The notes under the pieces are model-generated. The model was not told the origin of the DNA, did not search any database, and saw only the letters and a program-made list of their open reading frames with translations. From contig JABHUQ010000111.1 in assembly GCA_018658715.1 (NCBI GenBank), positions 1 through 64,000 of the forward strand: a stretch of DNA of 64,000 nt. The letters run 5' to 3'. Of the stretch, positions 23,841 through 31,458 are shown one piece after another (the stretch's first letter is position 1; each line of letters opens with the position of its first letter). A program made the position numbers and the translations under genes. The DNA is from Fidelibacterota bacterium (GTDB lineage Bacteria; Fidelibacterota; Marinisomatia; Marinisomatales; UBA1611).

Positions 23841-25655
23841 ATGGAATTAAAATCAATTCTTGCCACAGATTGTGGGAGCACTACAACAAAAGCAATCCTT
23901 ATAGAAAAAATTGATGGTGAATTTCGTCTCAAAGTGAGAGGTGAAGCTCCAACTACCGTTGAAGCTCCTTTTGAAGATGTTACAAAAGGAGTCTTAAATG
24001 CGGTAATGGAAGTTGAAGAACTAGCAGGTCGTAAATTATTAGATGGTGACAATATTATGTCTCCTCAAAAAAATGGTTCCGGCGTTGACATCTATATCTC
24101 TACAAGTTCGGCTGGTGGTGGGCTCCAAATGATGGTGGCAGGCGTGGTTAAATCTATGACTGGCGAATCTGCAGAACGCGCTGCATTGGGTGCAGGGTCG
24201 ATTGTTATGGATGTTATTGCATCAAATGATGGAAGATTACCACACGAAAAAATCAAACGTATACGCCAGTTACGACCTGACATGATTCTACTGTCAGGAG
24301 GGATTGATGGCGGAACGGTGTCCCATGTTGTCGAATTGGCTGAAATATTAAGTGCAGCCAATCCTAAACCGCGGTTAGGGCAAAACTATAAGTTGCCCGT
24401 AATCTATGCTGGAAATATTAAAGCACAAGACCAAATACGTGACACACTTGGTGAATTAACTGATTTAGATATTGTTGATAATATTAGACCCGTTCTAGAA
24501 CGCGAAAACCTTGGACCATCACGCGATAAAGTACATGATTTATTTATGGAACATGTGATGGCTCAAGCTCCAGGTTATAAAAAATTAATGTCTTGGACAG
24601 ATGCACCAATAATGCCAACGCCAGGCGCAGTTGGGTTTTTAATTGAAATGATTGCCAAAGAAGAAAATATTTCTGTTGTTGGGGTAGATATTGGCGGAGC
24701 AACTACTGATATATTTTCTGTTTTTTCAGGGAAATTTAATAGAACGGTAAGTGCCAATTTAGGGATGAGTTATTCTGTATGTAATGTATTAGCAGAAGCT
24801 GGATTAGATAATGTATTGCGTTGGGTACCACTTGATATTGATCGAAAAGAATTAACAAATCGCATTGGCAATAAAATGATTCGACCCACAACAGTCCCTC
24901 AGTCTCTAGAAGAATTAATTATTGAACAAGCCATTGCAAGGGAAGCATTGCGACTATCCTTTAAACAACATAAAGAATTTGCTGTTGAACTAAAAGGAGT
25001 TCAAACTGAAAGAACAATTTCAGATGCATTTGAGCAATCTGGATCCGGACAATCATTAGTTAATATGATGGATTTAGATTTACTAGTAGGATCTGGAGGT
25101 GTATTATCTCATGCACCTCGTAGGTCACAATCAGCACGAATGCTTGTGGACGCGTTTCAACCTGAAGGAATTACTCAATTAGCTGTTGATTCCATATTTA
25201 TGATGCCGCAATTGGGTGTTTTAGCCAATATTGACAATAAGGAATTATCAGAAGAGGCTCTAAAGGCAGCTTTAGAAGTATTTCATAAAGATTGTCTTAT
25301 TCGTTTAGGTACATGTATTGCCCCTGTGGGAAAAACAAAACCTGGAACACTTGTTTTATCGGCTCATTTAGTATTTCAGGATAAATCCACACAAACGGTT
25401 GAATTGCACAATGGTGAATTAATAAAAATTGATGCACCTTATGAGCCTATTAAGGTAATATTAACACCAGCTAAAAAAATGGATGTTGGATCAGGGGTTG
25501 GTGAACCAATTGAAACTGAAATATTCGGAGGCGTTACTGGACTTCTTTTTGATGGTCGCGGGCGACCGCTAGATGTTCCAATTGAAAAAGACAAGCGATT
25601 AGGCTTGCTTGAAAAATGGTCAAATGCAGTTGACGAATATCCGAAAAATAATTAG
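23841..25655 (+). CDS. MutL/GlmL-family ASKHA ATPase (no mutase nearby)
   Basis: A 604-aa protein of the glutamate-mutase-L family. Actin-fold motifs are present: phosphate-1 ILATDCGSTTTKAIL, phosphate-2 VGVDIGGATTDIFSVFSG and the adenosine region LVGSGGVLSHAP. Between them are STSSAGGGLQMMVAGVVKSM and ILLSGGIDGGTVSHV, which are typical of this family. In clostridia the relative GlmL lies with the B12-dependent glutamate mutase and is proposed to act as its chaperone or reactivase. Here no mutase subunit is present in the window. The gene instead opens a run of seven packed genes, most of which code for membrane proteins. It may be the energy-using or assembly factor of that complex. Confidence 0.85.
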   Translation: MELKSILATDCGSTTTKAILIEKIDGEFRLKVRGEAPTTVEAPFEDVTKGVLNAVMEVEELAGRKLLDGDNIMSPQKNGSGVDIYISTSSAGGGLQMMVAGVVKSMTGESAERAALGAGSIVMDVIASNDGRLPHEKIKRIRQLRPDMILLSGGIDGGTVSHVVELAEILSAANPKPRLGQNYKLPVIYAGNIKAQDQIRDTLGELTDLDIVDNIRPVLERENLGPSRDKVHDLFMEHVMAQAPGYKKLMSWTDAPIMPTPGAVGFLIEMIAKEENISVVGVDIGGATTDIFSVFSGKFNRTVSANLGMSYSVCNVLAEAGLDNVLRWVPLDIDRKELTNRIGNKMIRPTTVPQSLEELIIEQAIAREALRLSFKQHKEFAVELKGVQTERTISDAFEQSGSGQSLVNMMDLDLLVGSGGVLSHAPRRSQSARMLVDAFQPEGITQLAVDSIFMMPQLGVLANIDNKELSEEALKAALEVFHKDCLIRLGTCIAPVGKTKPGTLVLSAHLVFQDKSTQTVELHNGELIKIDAPYEPIKVILTPAKKMDVGSGVGEPIETEIFGGVTGLLFDGRGRPLDVPIEKDKRLGLLEKWSNAVDEYPKNN

Positions 25656-25667
25656 ATAAATAACATA

Positions 25668-26795
25668 ATGGCACACGCATATACACCGGGACTTAAAGTA
25701 TTACATCAATCTGATGTAGAAAAAAATAGACGACTGCCAATTAAAGGGAAAGTCGTTAAAAATATTGGCGATAATGTATCTCCCGATATGATTGTCGCTA
25801 AGACTGATTTGCCCGGAAATGTTCAAATGGTAAAGGTATCAAATTTGCTGAATATTGGGCCTGGAGATATTAAGGATGCAATGATTGTGGCTATTGGAGA
25901 TCATGTGGATAAAGATCAAGTCATTGCTGAAATGGCTGGTCTCTTTGGTCTTTTTAAATCAGACGTTAAATCACCAATAGATGCAACAATTGAGTCCATT
26001 TCCGATATTACAGGCCAAGTTGTCTTAAGAGAAAAACCAATTCCTGTAGAAGTGGATGCATATATGTCTGGAACAGTGAAAGATATTATTCCTGAAGAAG
26101 GAGTTATCGTCCAAGCAACTGCTGCCTTCATACAGGGGATTTTTGGTATCGGTGGTGAAAGCCGTGGTGAAATTGTAATGGTGACTGATAATAGGAGTGA
26201 TGAAATTACTCCCAATCATATTTTAGAAGAGCATGCTGGGAAAATAATCGTAGGTGGTTCATTCATAAGTTTAGAGGCTTATCGGAAAGCAATTTCAATG
26301 AAAATAGCTGGTGTTGTTGTTGGTGGTTTTAATTATTTTGATCTTGAACCTATTTTGGGATATACATTGGGTGTAGCTATTACTGGTAGTGAAGATTTAG
26401 GAACATCTTTAGTTGTAACTGAAGGATATGGGAAAATATATATGAGTGATAGAACATTTTCCTTATTGAAAGAACATGAAAACAACTTTGCGTCAATTAA
26501 TGGGGCTACTCAGATTCGCGCTGGTGTTATTCGGCCAGAAATTGTTATTCCATTGAGTGATGCTCAAAAGTCAAATATTGAAGAAACTCGAGATCAGGAA
26601 ATAGGAATCGGGGTTGGTAGTTTGGTCCGGATAATTCGTGCACCATATTTTGGTAAAATTGGAAAAGTAAAATTATTACCTTCAGAATTGAATAAAATGG
26701 AATCAGAAACGATGGTACGCGTAGCAGAAGTGGATGTAAATGGAGACATCCTAATAGTTCCACGGTCCAATTTAGAAATGCTGGAGACTAATTGA
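25668..26795 (+). CDS. Uncharacterised protein with lipoyl/barrel-sandwich-like and KOW-like parts
   Basis: A 375-aa soluble protein without signal peptide. Residues ~20-130 contain two barrel-sandwich-like repeats (RLPIKGKVVKNIGDNVSPDM; VKSPIDATIESISDITGQVV), similar in feel to RnfC or lipoyl domains but without a lipoyl Lys. The middle has Gly-rich Rossmann-like strands (AGKIIVGGSFISLEAYRKAI, IAGVVVGGFNYFDLEPILGY). The end resembles a KOW/SH3 barrel (GSLVRIIRAPYFGKIGKVKL ... VDVNGDILIVPRSNLEML). The family is known to me only as a partner of MutL-like genes. It begins 12 nt after the MutL-like gene and overlaps the next gene. Confidence 0.7.
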   Translation: MAHAYTPGLKVLHQSDVEKNRRLPIKGKVVKNIGDNVSPDMIVAKTDLPGNVQMVKVSNLLNIGPGDIKDAMIVAIGDHVDKDQVIAEMAGLFGLFKSDVKSPIDATIESISDITGQVVLREKPIPVEVDAYMSGTVKDIIPEEGVIVQATAAFIQGIFGIGGESRGEIVMVTDNRSDEITPNHILEEHAGKIIVGGSFISLEAYRKAISMKIAGVVVGGFNYFDLEPILGYTLGVAITGSEDLGTSLVVTEGYGKIYMSDRTFSLLKEHENNFASINGATQIRAGVIRPEIVIPLSDAQKSNIEETRDQEIGIGVGSLVRIIRAPYFGKIGKVKLLPSELNKMESETMVRVAEVDVNGDILIVPRSNLEMLETN

Positions 26796-27118
26796 ACTCT
26801 ATCGCAACTCACTCCAATAATTCTGCTGATTTAACTCAGCAAGATATTCAATTTATCAAAAATATTGCAAAGAGAATTTATAATTCAGGATTAGTGACAC
26901 CTGCAGTTTTATTTCTAGAAATGACAAAGCCACTTTCCTTATTAGGAAGTCATTTTCTTGTATTCTTTGGTCCCATTATTAATGCTTTTATTCGCGCAGA
27001 AAATTATTATAGGGCAACTGAAATAATGGAAGAACCAAAAAATGTGGAATTATTAATTAAAGAAATTGAAGCTTTAGAATGGGCAAATGAAAAGCCCGAA
27101 ACGGAGAAACACTCATGA
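26792..27118 (+). CDS. Small uncharacterised membrane-associated protein of the MutL/DUF6754 cluster
   Basis: A 108-aa protein starting at TTG 26792, with GGAG 5 nt upstream and an ATTGA overlap with the preceding stop. The N-terminal third is polar, followed by IAKRIYNSGLVTPAVLFLEM and a hydrophobic stretch LSLLGSHFLVFFGPIINAFI (one membrane or hairpin helix), then a charged C-terminal tail (LLIKEIEALEWANEKPETEK). No family recognised. ATGA overlap with the DUF6754 gene shows it is co-translated with the cluster. Confidence 0.75.
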   Translation: MNSIATHSNNSADLTQQDIQFIKNIAKRIYNSGLVTPAVLFLEMTKPLSLLGSHFLVFFGPIINAFIRAENYYRATEIMEEPKNVELLIKEIEALEWANEKPETEKHS

Positions 27119-27978
27119 GAGACAAACAGTTCTGGATTGGTTCTGGTATTATTATAGTCTTTTTATTGATCTATAATATAATTGGACATCCACATTTCTT
27201 AACAAATCGAACCGTCATGTTTTTTGCGATTTTATTATTCTCTGGAACGTTAATTTATTACACAAGAATGGCAATAATGGGAGAACCCATCTTCCTACGT
27301 GATATTCCGGGACTTAAAGCTGTTGAAGAAGCAGTCGGAAGATCCACGGAAATGGGCAAGCAAGTCCTTTTTGTCCCTGGTATAATGGATATGGACCAAG
27401 TCGAAACGGTGGCTGGCGTCATTGTATTGGGGCATGTGGCTAAAATGACAGCAAGATACGAAACGCCATTAAATGTGCCTGTATCACGAGCCATTGTGAT
27501 GAAGGCAGGCCGAGAAGCATGTAAAGAATCTTACCTAATGGAAGGTCGTCCTGATTTATTTCAAGATGATATGGTGCATTATTTAACTGATGACCAATTT
27601 GCTTATGCAGCAGGTGTAAATGGAATTATGGTTAGGGAACAGCCAGCTGCATGTTTGTATATGGGGAAATTTTTTGCAGAATCCCTCATTTTAGCTGAAA
27701 CAGGGAATTCTATTGGAGCTATTCAAATTGCTGGTACAGCATCTCAGTCACAAATTCCATTTTTTGTTACTGCATGTGATTATACATTAATCGGAGAAGA
27801 ATTTTTTGCAGCTAGTGCCTATCTCTCACAAAAACCAGAATTATTGGGAGGCATCAAAGGTCAGGACGTTCTAAAGGCTATTGTGGTTGGAACAATATTA
27901 TTCGCAACCATTCTTAGATTTTTCCATGATATGGGTTGGGTGTCTTGGGATATCATGAAATTTTTAACCATTCAGTAG
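27115..27978 (+). CDS. DUF6754 membrane protein
   Basis: A 287-aa protein. It has two N-terminal membrane helices (WIGSGIIIVFLLIYNIIGHP; VMFFAILLFSGTLIYYTRMA), a ~200-residue conserved soluble part (FLRDIPGLKAVEEAVGRSTE, QVLFVPGIMDMDQVETVAGV, VMVREQPAAC-like IMVREQPAACLYMGKFFAES, AIQIAGTASQSQIPFFVTAC) and a C-terminal helix. It matches my memory of DUF6754, a family with no assigned role. The conserved AGTASQSQIPFF and Cys residues suggest a functional site. It lies between the 108-aa and 272-aa genes. Confidence 0.75.
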   Translation: MRDKQFWIGSGIIIVFLLIYNIIGHPHFLTNRTVMFFAILLFSGTLIYYTRMAIMGEPIFLRDIPGLKAVEEAVGRSTEMGKQVLFVPGIMDMDQVETVAGVIVLGHVAKMTARYETPLNVPVSRAIVMKAGREACKESYLMEGRPDLFQDDMVHYLTDDQFAYAAGVNGIMVREQPAACLYMGKFFAESLILAETGNSIGAIQIAGTASQSQIPFFVTACDYTLIGEEFFAASAYLSQKPELLGGIKGQDVLKAIVVGTILFATILRFFHDMGWVSWDIMKFLTIQ

Positions 27979-27988
27979 GAATTTAATT

Positions 27989-28807
27989 ATGTTTTGGAAA
28001 AGAACTATTCCCATTGCCATCGTAGGTCTTGTGGGGTTTTTAACATTATTTGGCTGGTTTATCGATCAGCCCAACATTAAAGCATTCGTCGAAGATGATG
28101 CAACACAATGGTATGATATTTTAGCCAGTTTTGCCATTTTCCTTGGAGCATTAAACCTATTGAAAATGCAATCGCAAAAAATTCTTAAAAAACAAAAAGG
28201 ATGGCAATACAGTATCTTCGCTGTTGGTGGATTTGTATTCTCAATATTAGCTGGATTTGTAATTAAGGGAAACGATGCTATTCAATGGGGAGCACATGTT
28301 ACTGGAAAAGGAACATTATTTAAATGGATGTTTGAATTTATGTTTACACCATTGGCAGCAACAATGTTTGCCCTATTAGCATTTTTTGTGGCATCAGCAT
28401 CATATCGTGCATTTCGAATCAGAAATTTCGAAGCAACTCTTTTATTAGTTGCAGGAATTATAATTATGCTGGGTCGAGTTCCAATCGGGTTAAGAATATC
28501 GTCTTGGTTTGTTATGTATATTACATTGTTAGGATTTAGTATTGTTGTGAATACATATTTTAAAAATAAACAAATTACATTAGCCTTTGTTGGGGGTGGG
28601 ATACTCCTAATAACCATAGCAGGATACTTAATGGGATGGCCGATTGATGAGCCGGGATTATTTTACCTACCTGTTTTACAAGATTGGATTTATAATATAC
28701 CAAACGTAGCTGGAACAAGAGCAATTATGATTGGAATTGGACTAGGTATATTTGCAACATCAATGCGATACATTCTTGGCATTGAAAAATCATACATTGG
28801 AGAATAA
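27989..28807 (+). CDS. Uncharacterised polytopic membrane protein (cluster member)
   Basis: A 272-aa protein with about eight hydrophobic helices, including IPIAIVGLVGFLTLFGWFID, YDILASFAIFLGALNLLKMQ, IFAVGGFVFSILAGFVIKGN and a C-terminal AIMIGIGLGIFATSMRYIL. Few charged residues are buried; a KNxQKILKKQK-like basic cytoplasmic loop follows the second helix. No family recognised. AGGA precedes the ATG. Spacing is 10 nt after DUF6754 and 2 nt before the next gene, so it belongs to the same transcript. Confidence 0.75.
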   Translation: MFWKRTIPIAIVGLVGFLTLFGWFIDQPNIKAFVEDDATQWYDILASFAIFLGALNLLKMQSQKILKKQKGWQYSIFAVGGFVFSILAGFVIKGNDAIQWGAHVTGKGTLFKWMFEFMFTPLAATMFALLAFFVASASYRAFRIRNFEATLLLVAGIIIMLGRVPIGLRISSWFVMYITLLGFSIVVNTYFKNKQITLAFVGGGILLITIAGYLMGWPIDEPGLFYLPVLQDWIYNIPNVAGTRAIMIGIGLGIFATSMRYILGIEKSYIGE

Positions 28808-28809
28808 TC

Positions 28810-29658
28810 ATGAATAGTTTTTTAAATATGATTTCACAGTTTGGCCAATTAGATAGACGATGGATTTTCCTTATTATTGCACTTGTTGTATTGTTACCTT
28901 TATTCTTCCCAATAGGATTACCCATTCGTGCGACTGAATCTACAAGGCAAGTTTGGGAAACTGTTGAAAACCTAGAGCCAGAATCAAAGGTTCTAATGTC
29001 TTTGGAGTATGGACCAAGTACAAAACCAGAACTTCACCCTATGGCATTTGGCATCATTCGGCATTTGCTAAAAAATGGCCACAAAATATATATTACATGC
29101 TTATGGCCTGATGGCCAGTTCATGGCTGAAGATATCATAGAAAAAGTCATTGAAAAGGAATTTCCCCATAAATTCTATGGTGAAGATTTTGTTCTTTTAG
29201 GATTCAAACCAGGCAATGAAGCAGTTATAAAAGGGATTGTTAGTAATATTAGAAAATTATATACAGTGGATGCACGCGGAAAATCTGTAAATAGTATCCC
29301 AATGATGAAAGGTGTAAATCAATTTAAAGATTTTGACTTTCTATTTTCAGCAAGTGCAGGATACCCTGGCACCGTTGAATGGGTACAGTACGCATCGGAT
29401 CCAACAGGTGTTCCAATGAGCACAGGTACAACTTCTATTCAAGTGAATGAAGTGATGCCGTATGTGCAAGGTGGGCAAGTGAAAGGCATCTTAGCTGGTA
29501 TGCCGGGAGCAGCCGAATATGAAGCATTAATTGGGATCCCTGGAATTGGAACAAGTGGAATGGATGCACAATCTATTGCCCATGTTGTTATAGTATTATT
29601 CATTGTTTTTGGAAATGTGGCTTTTTTCGTTGAACGGAAAAAATCACAAAAATATTAG
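28810..29658 (+). CDS. Uncharacterised membrane-anchored protein with central soluble domain (cluster member)
   Basis: A 282-aa protein with an N-terminal helix (WIFLIIALVVLLPLFFPIGL), a ~210-residue soluble domain and a C-terminal helix (IAHVVIVLFIVFGNVAFFVE). The soluble part alternates strands and helices in a Rossmann-like manner: SKVLMSLEYGPSTKPELHPM, HKIYITCLWPDGQFMAEDII, FKDFDFLFSASAGYPGTVEW and QGGQVKGILAGMPGAAEYEA. No known motif was identified. Its topology resembles that of the DUF6754 protein, which suggests paired subunits. GGAG precedes the ATG. Confidence 0.75.
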   Translation: MNSFLNMISQFGQLDRRWIFLIIALVVLLPLFFPIGLPIRATESTRQVWETVENLEPESKVLMSLEYGPSTKPELHPMAFGIIRHLLKNGHKIYITCLWPDGQFMAEDIIEKVIEKEFPHKFYGEDFVLLGFKPGNEAVIKGIVSNIRKLYTVDARGKSVNSIPMMKGVNQFKDFDFLFSASAGYPGTVEWVQYASDPTGVPMSTGTTSIQVNEVMPYVQGGQVKGILAGMPGAAEYEALIGIPGIGTSGMDAQSIAHVVIVLFIVFGNVAFFVERKKSQKY

Positions 29659-29669
29659 AGGTGGTTGAA

Positions 29670-30506
29670 ATGAGTGGTGAAATTATTGGTGCTTGGATAG
29701 CGGTATTTTTAACATTAGCTATTTTCTCCTATTTGTATAAAGATAATGCATTTTACAAAATCGCTGAACATTTATTTGTTGGAATTTCTGCAGGCTATTG
29801 GACATCCATGTTTTTTTGGACTCAGATTCAACCCAACCTATTTGGACGACTATGGCCATCAAGCCACTATAATGCTGATTCTTTTTGGTATTCTATTTAT
29901 AATGGGTTAAGCTGGTTTAGTAGTTCAGTATTTCCTGTTGGTGGAATCGATAAAGGTCATGAGTTGCATTTAATTTATCTTATACCATTTGCGTTAGGTA
30001 TTATGATGCTATTAAGTGTGGTAAACCAATGGAGTTGGTTTGCACGGTGGGGTATTGCTTATACAGTTGGAATGGCAGCTGGCTTAAGGGCTTATGGCTA
30101 TTTAAATTCAAATGTTATTGCTCAAGTTCGAAATTCTACGCTTAATTTTTCTGATCCTGATTTGCCAGTTTTTGCATTAATAGGCAATAGCTATTTCAAT
30201 GGATTACTTTTGCTAATTGGAACCATCGCTGGATTATTGTATTTCTATTTTTCTAAGGAGCATAAAGGCACATTTGGAAAAGTAGCACGTGTTGGTATTT
30301 ATTTTCTAATGGTGAGTTTTGGCGCATCATTTGGATTTGCTGTAATGGGGCGAATATCTTTACTAATCGGTCGTTTTGTAGATTTGATTACTTATAATGG
30401 TGCTGAGTACCATCATGCTACGTCTTGGATATTGATAAGTATGATTATTCTATTAGGGTATTCAACATTTAAAAATGATAATCATGGTGAAACCCCAGTA
30501 GAATAA
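29670..30506 (+). CDS. Uncharacterised polytopic membrane protein (last cluster member)
   Basis: About 278 aa with six to seven hydrophobic helices: GAWIAVFLTLAIFSYLYKDN, AEHLFVGISAGYWTSMFFW, LIYLIPFALGIMMLLSVVNQ, FNGLLLLIGTIAGLLYFYF and YFLMVSFGASFGFAVMGRIS. ATG 29670 is chosen because the stretch AGAGGTGG at 29657-29664 is a strong ribosome-binding site; the upstream GTG 29661 lies inside it. Aromatic and Trp-rich loops (NADSFWYSIYNGLSWFSSS) face one side. No family recognised. A hairpin at 30538-30559 may mark the end of the transcript. Confidence 0.75.
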   Translation: MSGEIIGAWIAVFLTLAIFSYLYKDNAFYKIAEHLFVGISAGYWTSMFFWTQIQPNLFGRLWPSSHYNADSFWYSIYNGLSWFSSSVFPVGGIDKGHELHLIYLIPFALGIMMLLSVVNQWSWFARWGIAYTVGMAAGLRAYGYLNSNVIAQVRNSTLNFSDPDLPVFALIGNSYFNGLLLLIGTIAGLLYFYFSKEHKGTFGKVARVGIYFLMVSFGASFGFAVMGRISLLIGRFVDLITYNGAEYHHATSWILISMIILLGYSTFKNDNHGETPVE

Positions 30507-30537
30507 ATTTTCTATAAAATACGTGTTATTTTAGTAT

Positions 30538-30577
30538 GAATGTGCCTTACGTCACATTCGAGGCTTTGAACCTTTCT
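30538..30577 (+). terminator. Possible terminator after the membrane cluster
   Basis: GAATGTG (30538-30544) and CACATTC (30553-30559) form a perfect 7-bp stem with an 8-nt loop. A T-rich tract (CTTTCTTTTTTG) begins about 12 nt further on rather than directly after the stem, so the fit to an intrinsic terminator is imperfect. Confidence 0.4.
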
Positions 30578-30623
30578 TTTTTGTCTTGTGTCCATTATAT
30601 TTCATCTCTGGGAACCTACCAAA

Positions 30624-31376
30624 ATGAACATATTTAGGCTAAAAAAGATCATTCTTGCGACTTTTACAATCGTGTCTATCACGAGTCAAGTCTTTGGTGT
30701 TGAGCTAAATCAATTCATCGGGACCTGGACAGGGACTGAATCATTATCTAGCGATTTTGTTGATAATTATAGCAATAAACCAATTTCGATTGATATTTCT
30801 GATGCAGAAAATAGGGAGGGGTTCCTCTCATTTTTATCTTCATCAGAATTTATTTTTAATGAAGATTTAATTTGGGCTATCCATTATTTTACTTATGATA
30901 AAGAAACTCATCAAATTATTTTTTATAAATGCTTTATTACTCCGCTAGGCTTACTTGGGAATCACGAACTAAGATATAATATTTTAGAAATTAATGAAAA
31001 TCTCATGGTATTAGACTATAGTACGCAAGATAATGATACGGTACATCAGATCAGAGTTTCTAGAGATGCGCTGGGAGTTGACTCTAAATCGATAGCTTCA
31101 ATTTTTAAATTATCACAAAACTACCCAAACCCATTTAATCCTGAGACTGCCATTCAAGTGAATCTTCCTCAAGATGAATTTATTCAGCTTGAGATTCTAG
31201 ATATTAGTGGACGAATTGTGAATCAGCTTGTTAAAGGTATACAATCTGAAGGTATTCATTCTTTTCGTTGGAATGGGACTAATGCTTCAGGAAAATCTGT
31301 GAGTGCTGGAACATACATCTATCGTTTATCAAGTGAGAGTGGAATTGAATCTAAAAAAATGATTCTATTAAAATAG
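30624..31376 (+). CDS. Secreted lipocalin-like protein with T9SS sorting domain
   Basis: About 250 aa. A signal peptide (KKIILATFTIVSITSQVFG) precedes a ~130-residue domain beginning LNQFIGTWTGTESLSSDFVD, which resembles lipocalin/THAP4-like small beta-barrels (GxW at the start, ENLMVLDYST). The last ~85 residues are a T9SS sorting domain (NYPNPFNPETAIQVNLPQDE ... SKKMILLK). ATG 30624 is used because it begins the signal peptide; the frame is open from 30588. Likely secreted or surface-bound; ligand unknown. Confidence 0.75.
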   Translation: MNIFRLKKIILATFTIVSITSQVFGVELNQFIGTWTGTESLSSDFVDNYSNKPISIDISDAENREGFLSFLSSSEFIFNEDLIWAIHYFTYDKETHQIIFYKCFITPLGLLGNHELRYNILEINENLMVLDYSTQDNDTVHQIRVSRDALGVDSKSIASIFKLSQNYPNPFNPETAIQVNLPQDEFIQLEILDISGRIVNQLVKGIQSEGIHSFRWNGTNASGKSVSAGTYIYRLSSESGIESKKMILLK

Positions 31377-31396
31377 ACACTTTAGTTGTCTTTTTA
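31375..31396 (+). terminator. Intrinsic terminator after the lipocalin-like gene
   Basis: AGACA (31375-31379) pairs with TGTCT (31387-31391), a 5-bp stem with a 7-nt loop that starts inside the stop codon and runs straight into TTTTTA. Short, but correctly placed. Confidence 0.45.
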
Positions 31397-31430
31397 ATAT
31401 TCCTATTTAATCATTCATTTCAAAATATCT

Positions 31431-31458
31431 GGGGCTTTATGAGAGGGGCTTTATGAGA
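31431..31458 (+). repeat. 14-bp tandem duplication carrying two ATG codons at the M6 protease start
   Basis: GGGGCTTTATGAGA occurs twice in a row (31431-31444 and 31445-31458). The ATG of the second copy (31453) starts the metalloprotease. The ATG of the first copy (31439) opens a five-codon frame whose TGA overlaps the real start. Confidence 0.9.

Noticed and set aside
23807-24361. Minus-strand frames opposite the MutL-like gene
   Set aside because: They mirror the conserved ATPase motifs and have low-complexity Ser/Pro-rich products.
23841-25655. DNA mismatch repair MutL
   Set aside because: The name is shared, but the motifs are those of the actin-like glutamate-mutase-L family; there is no GHKL ATPase motif.
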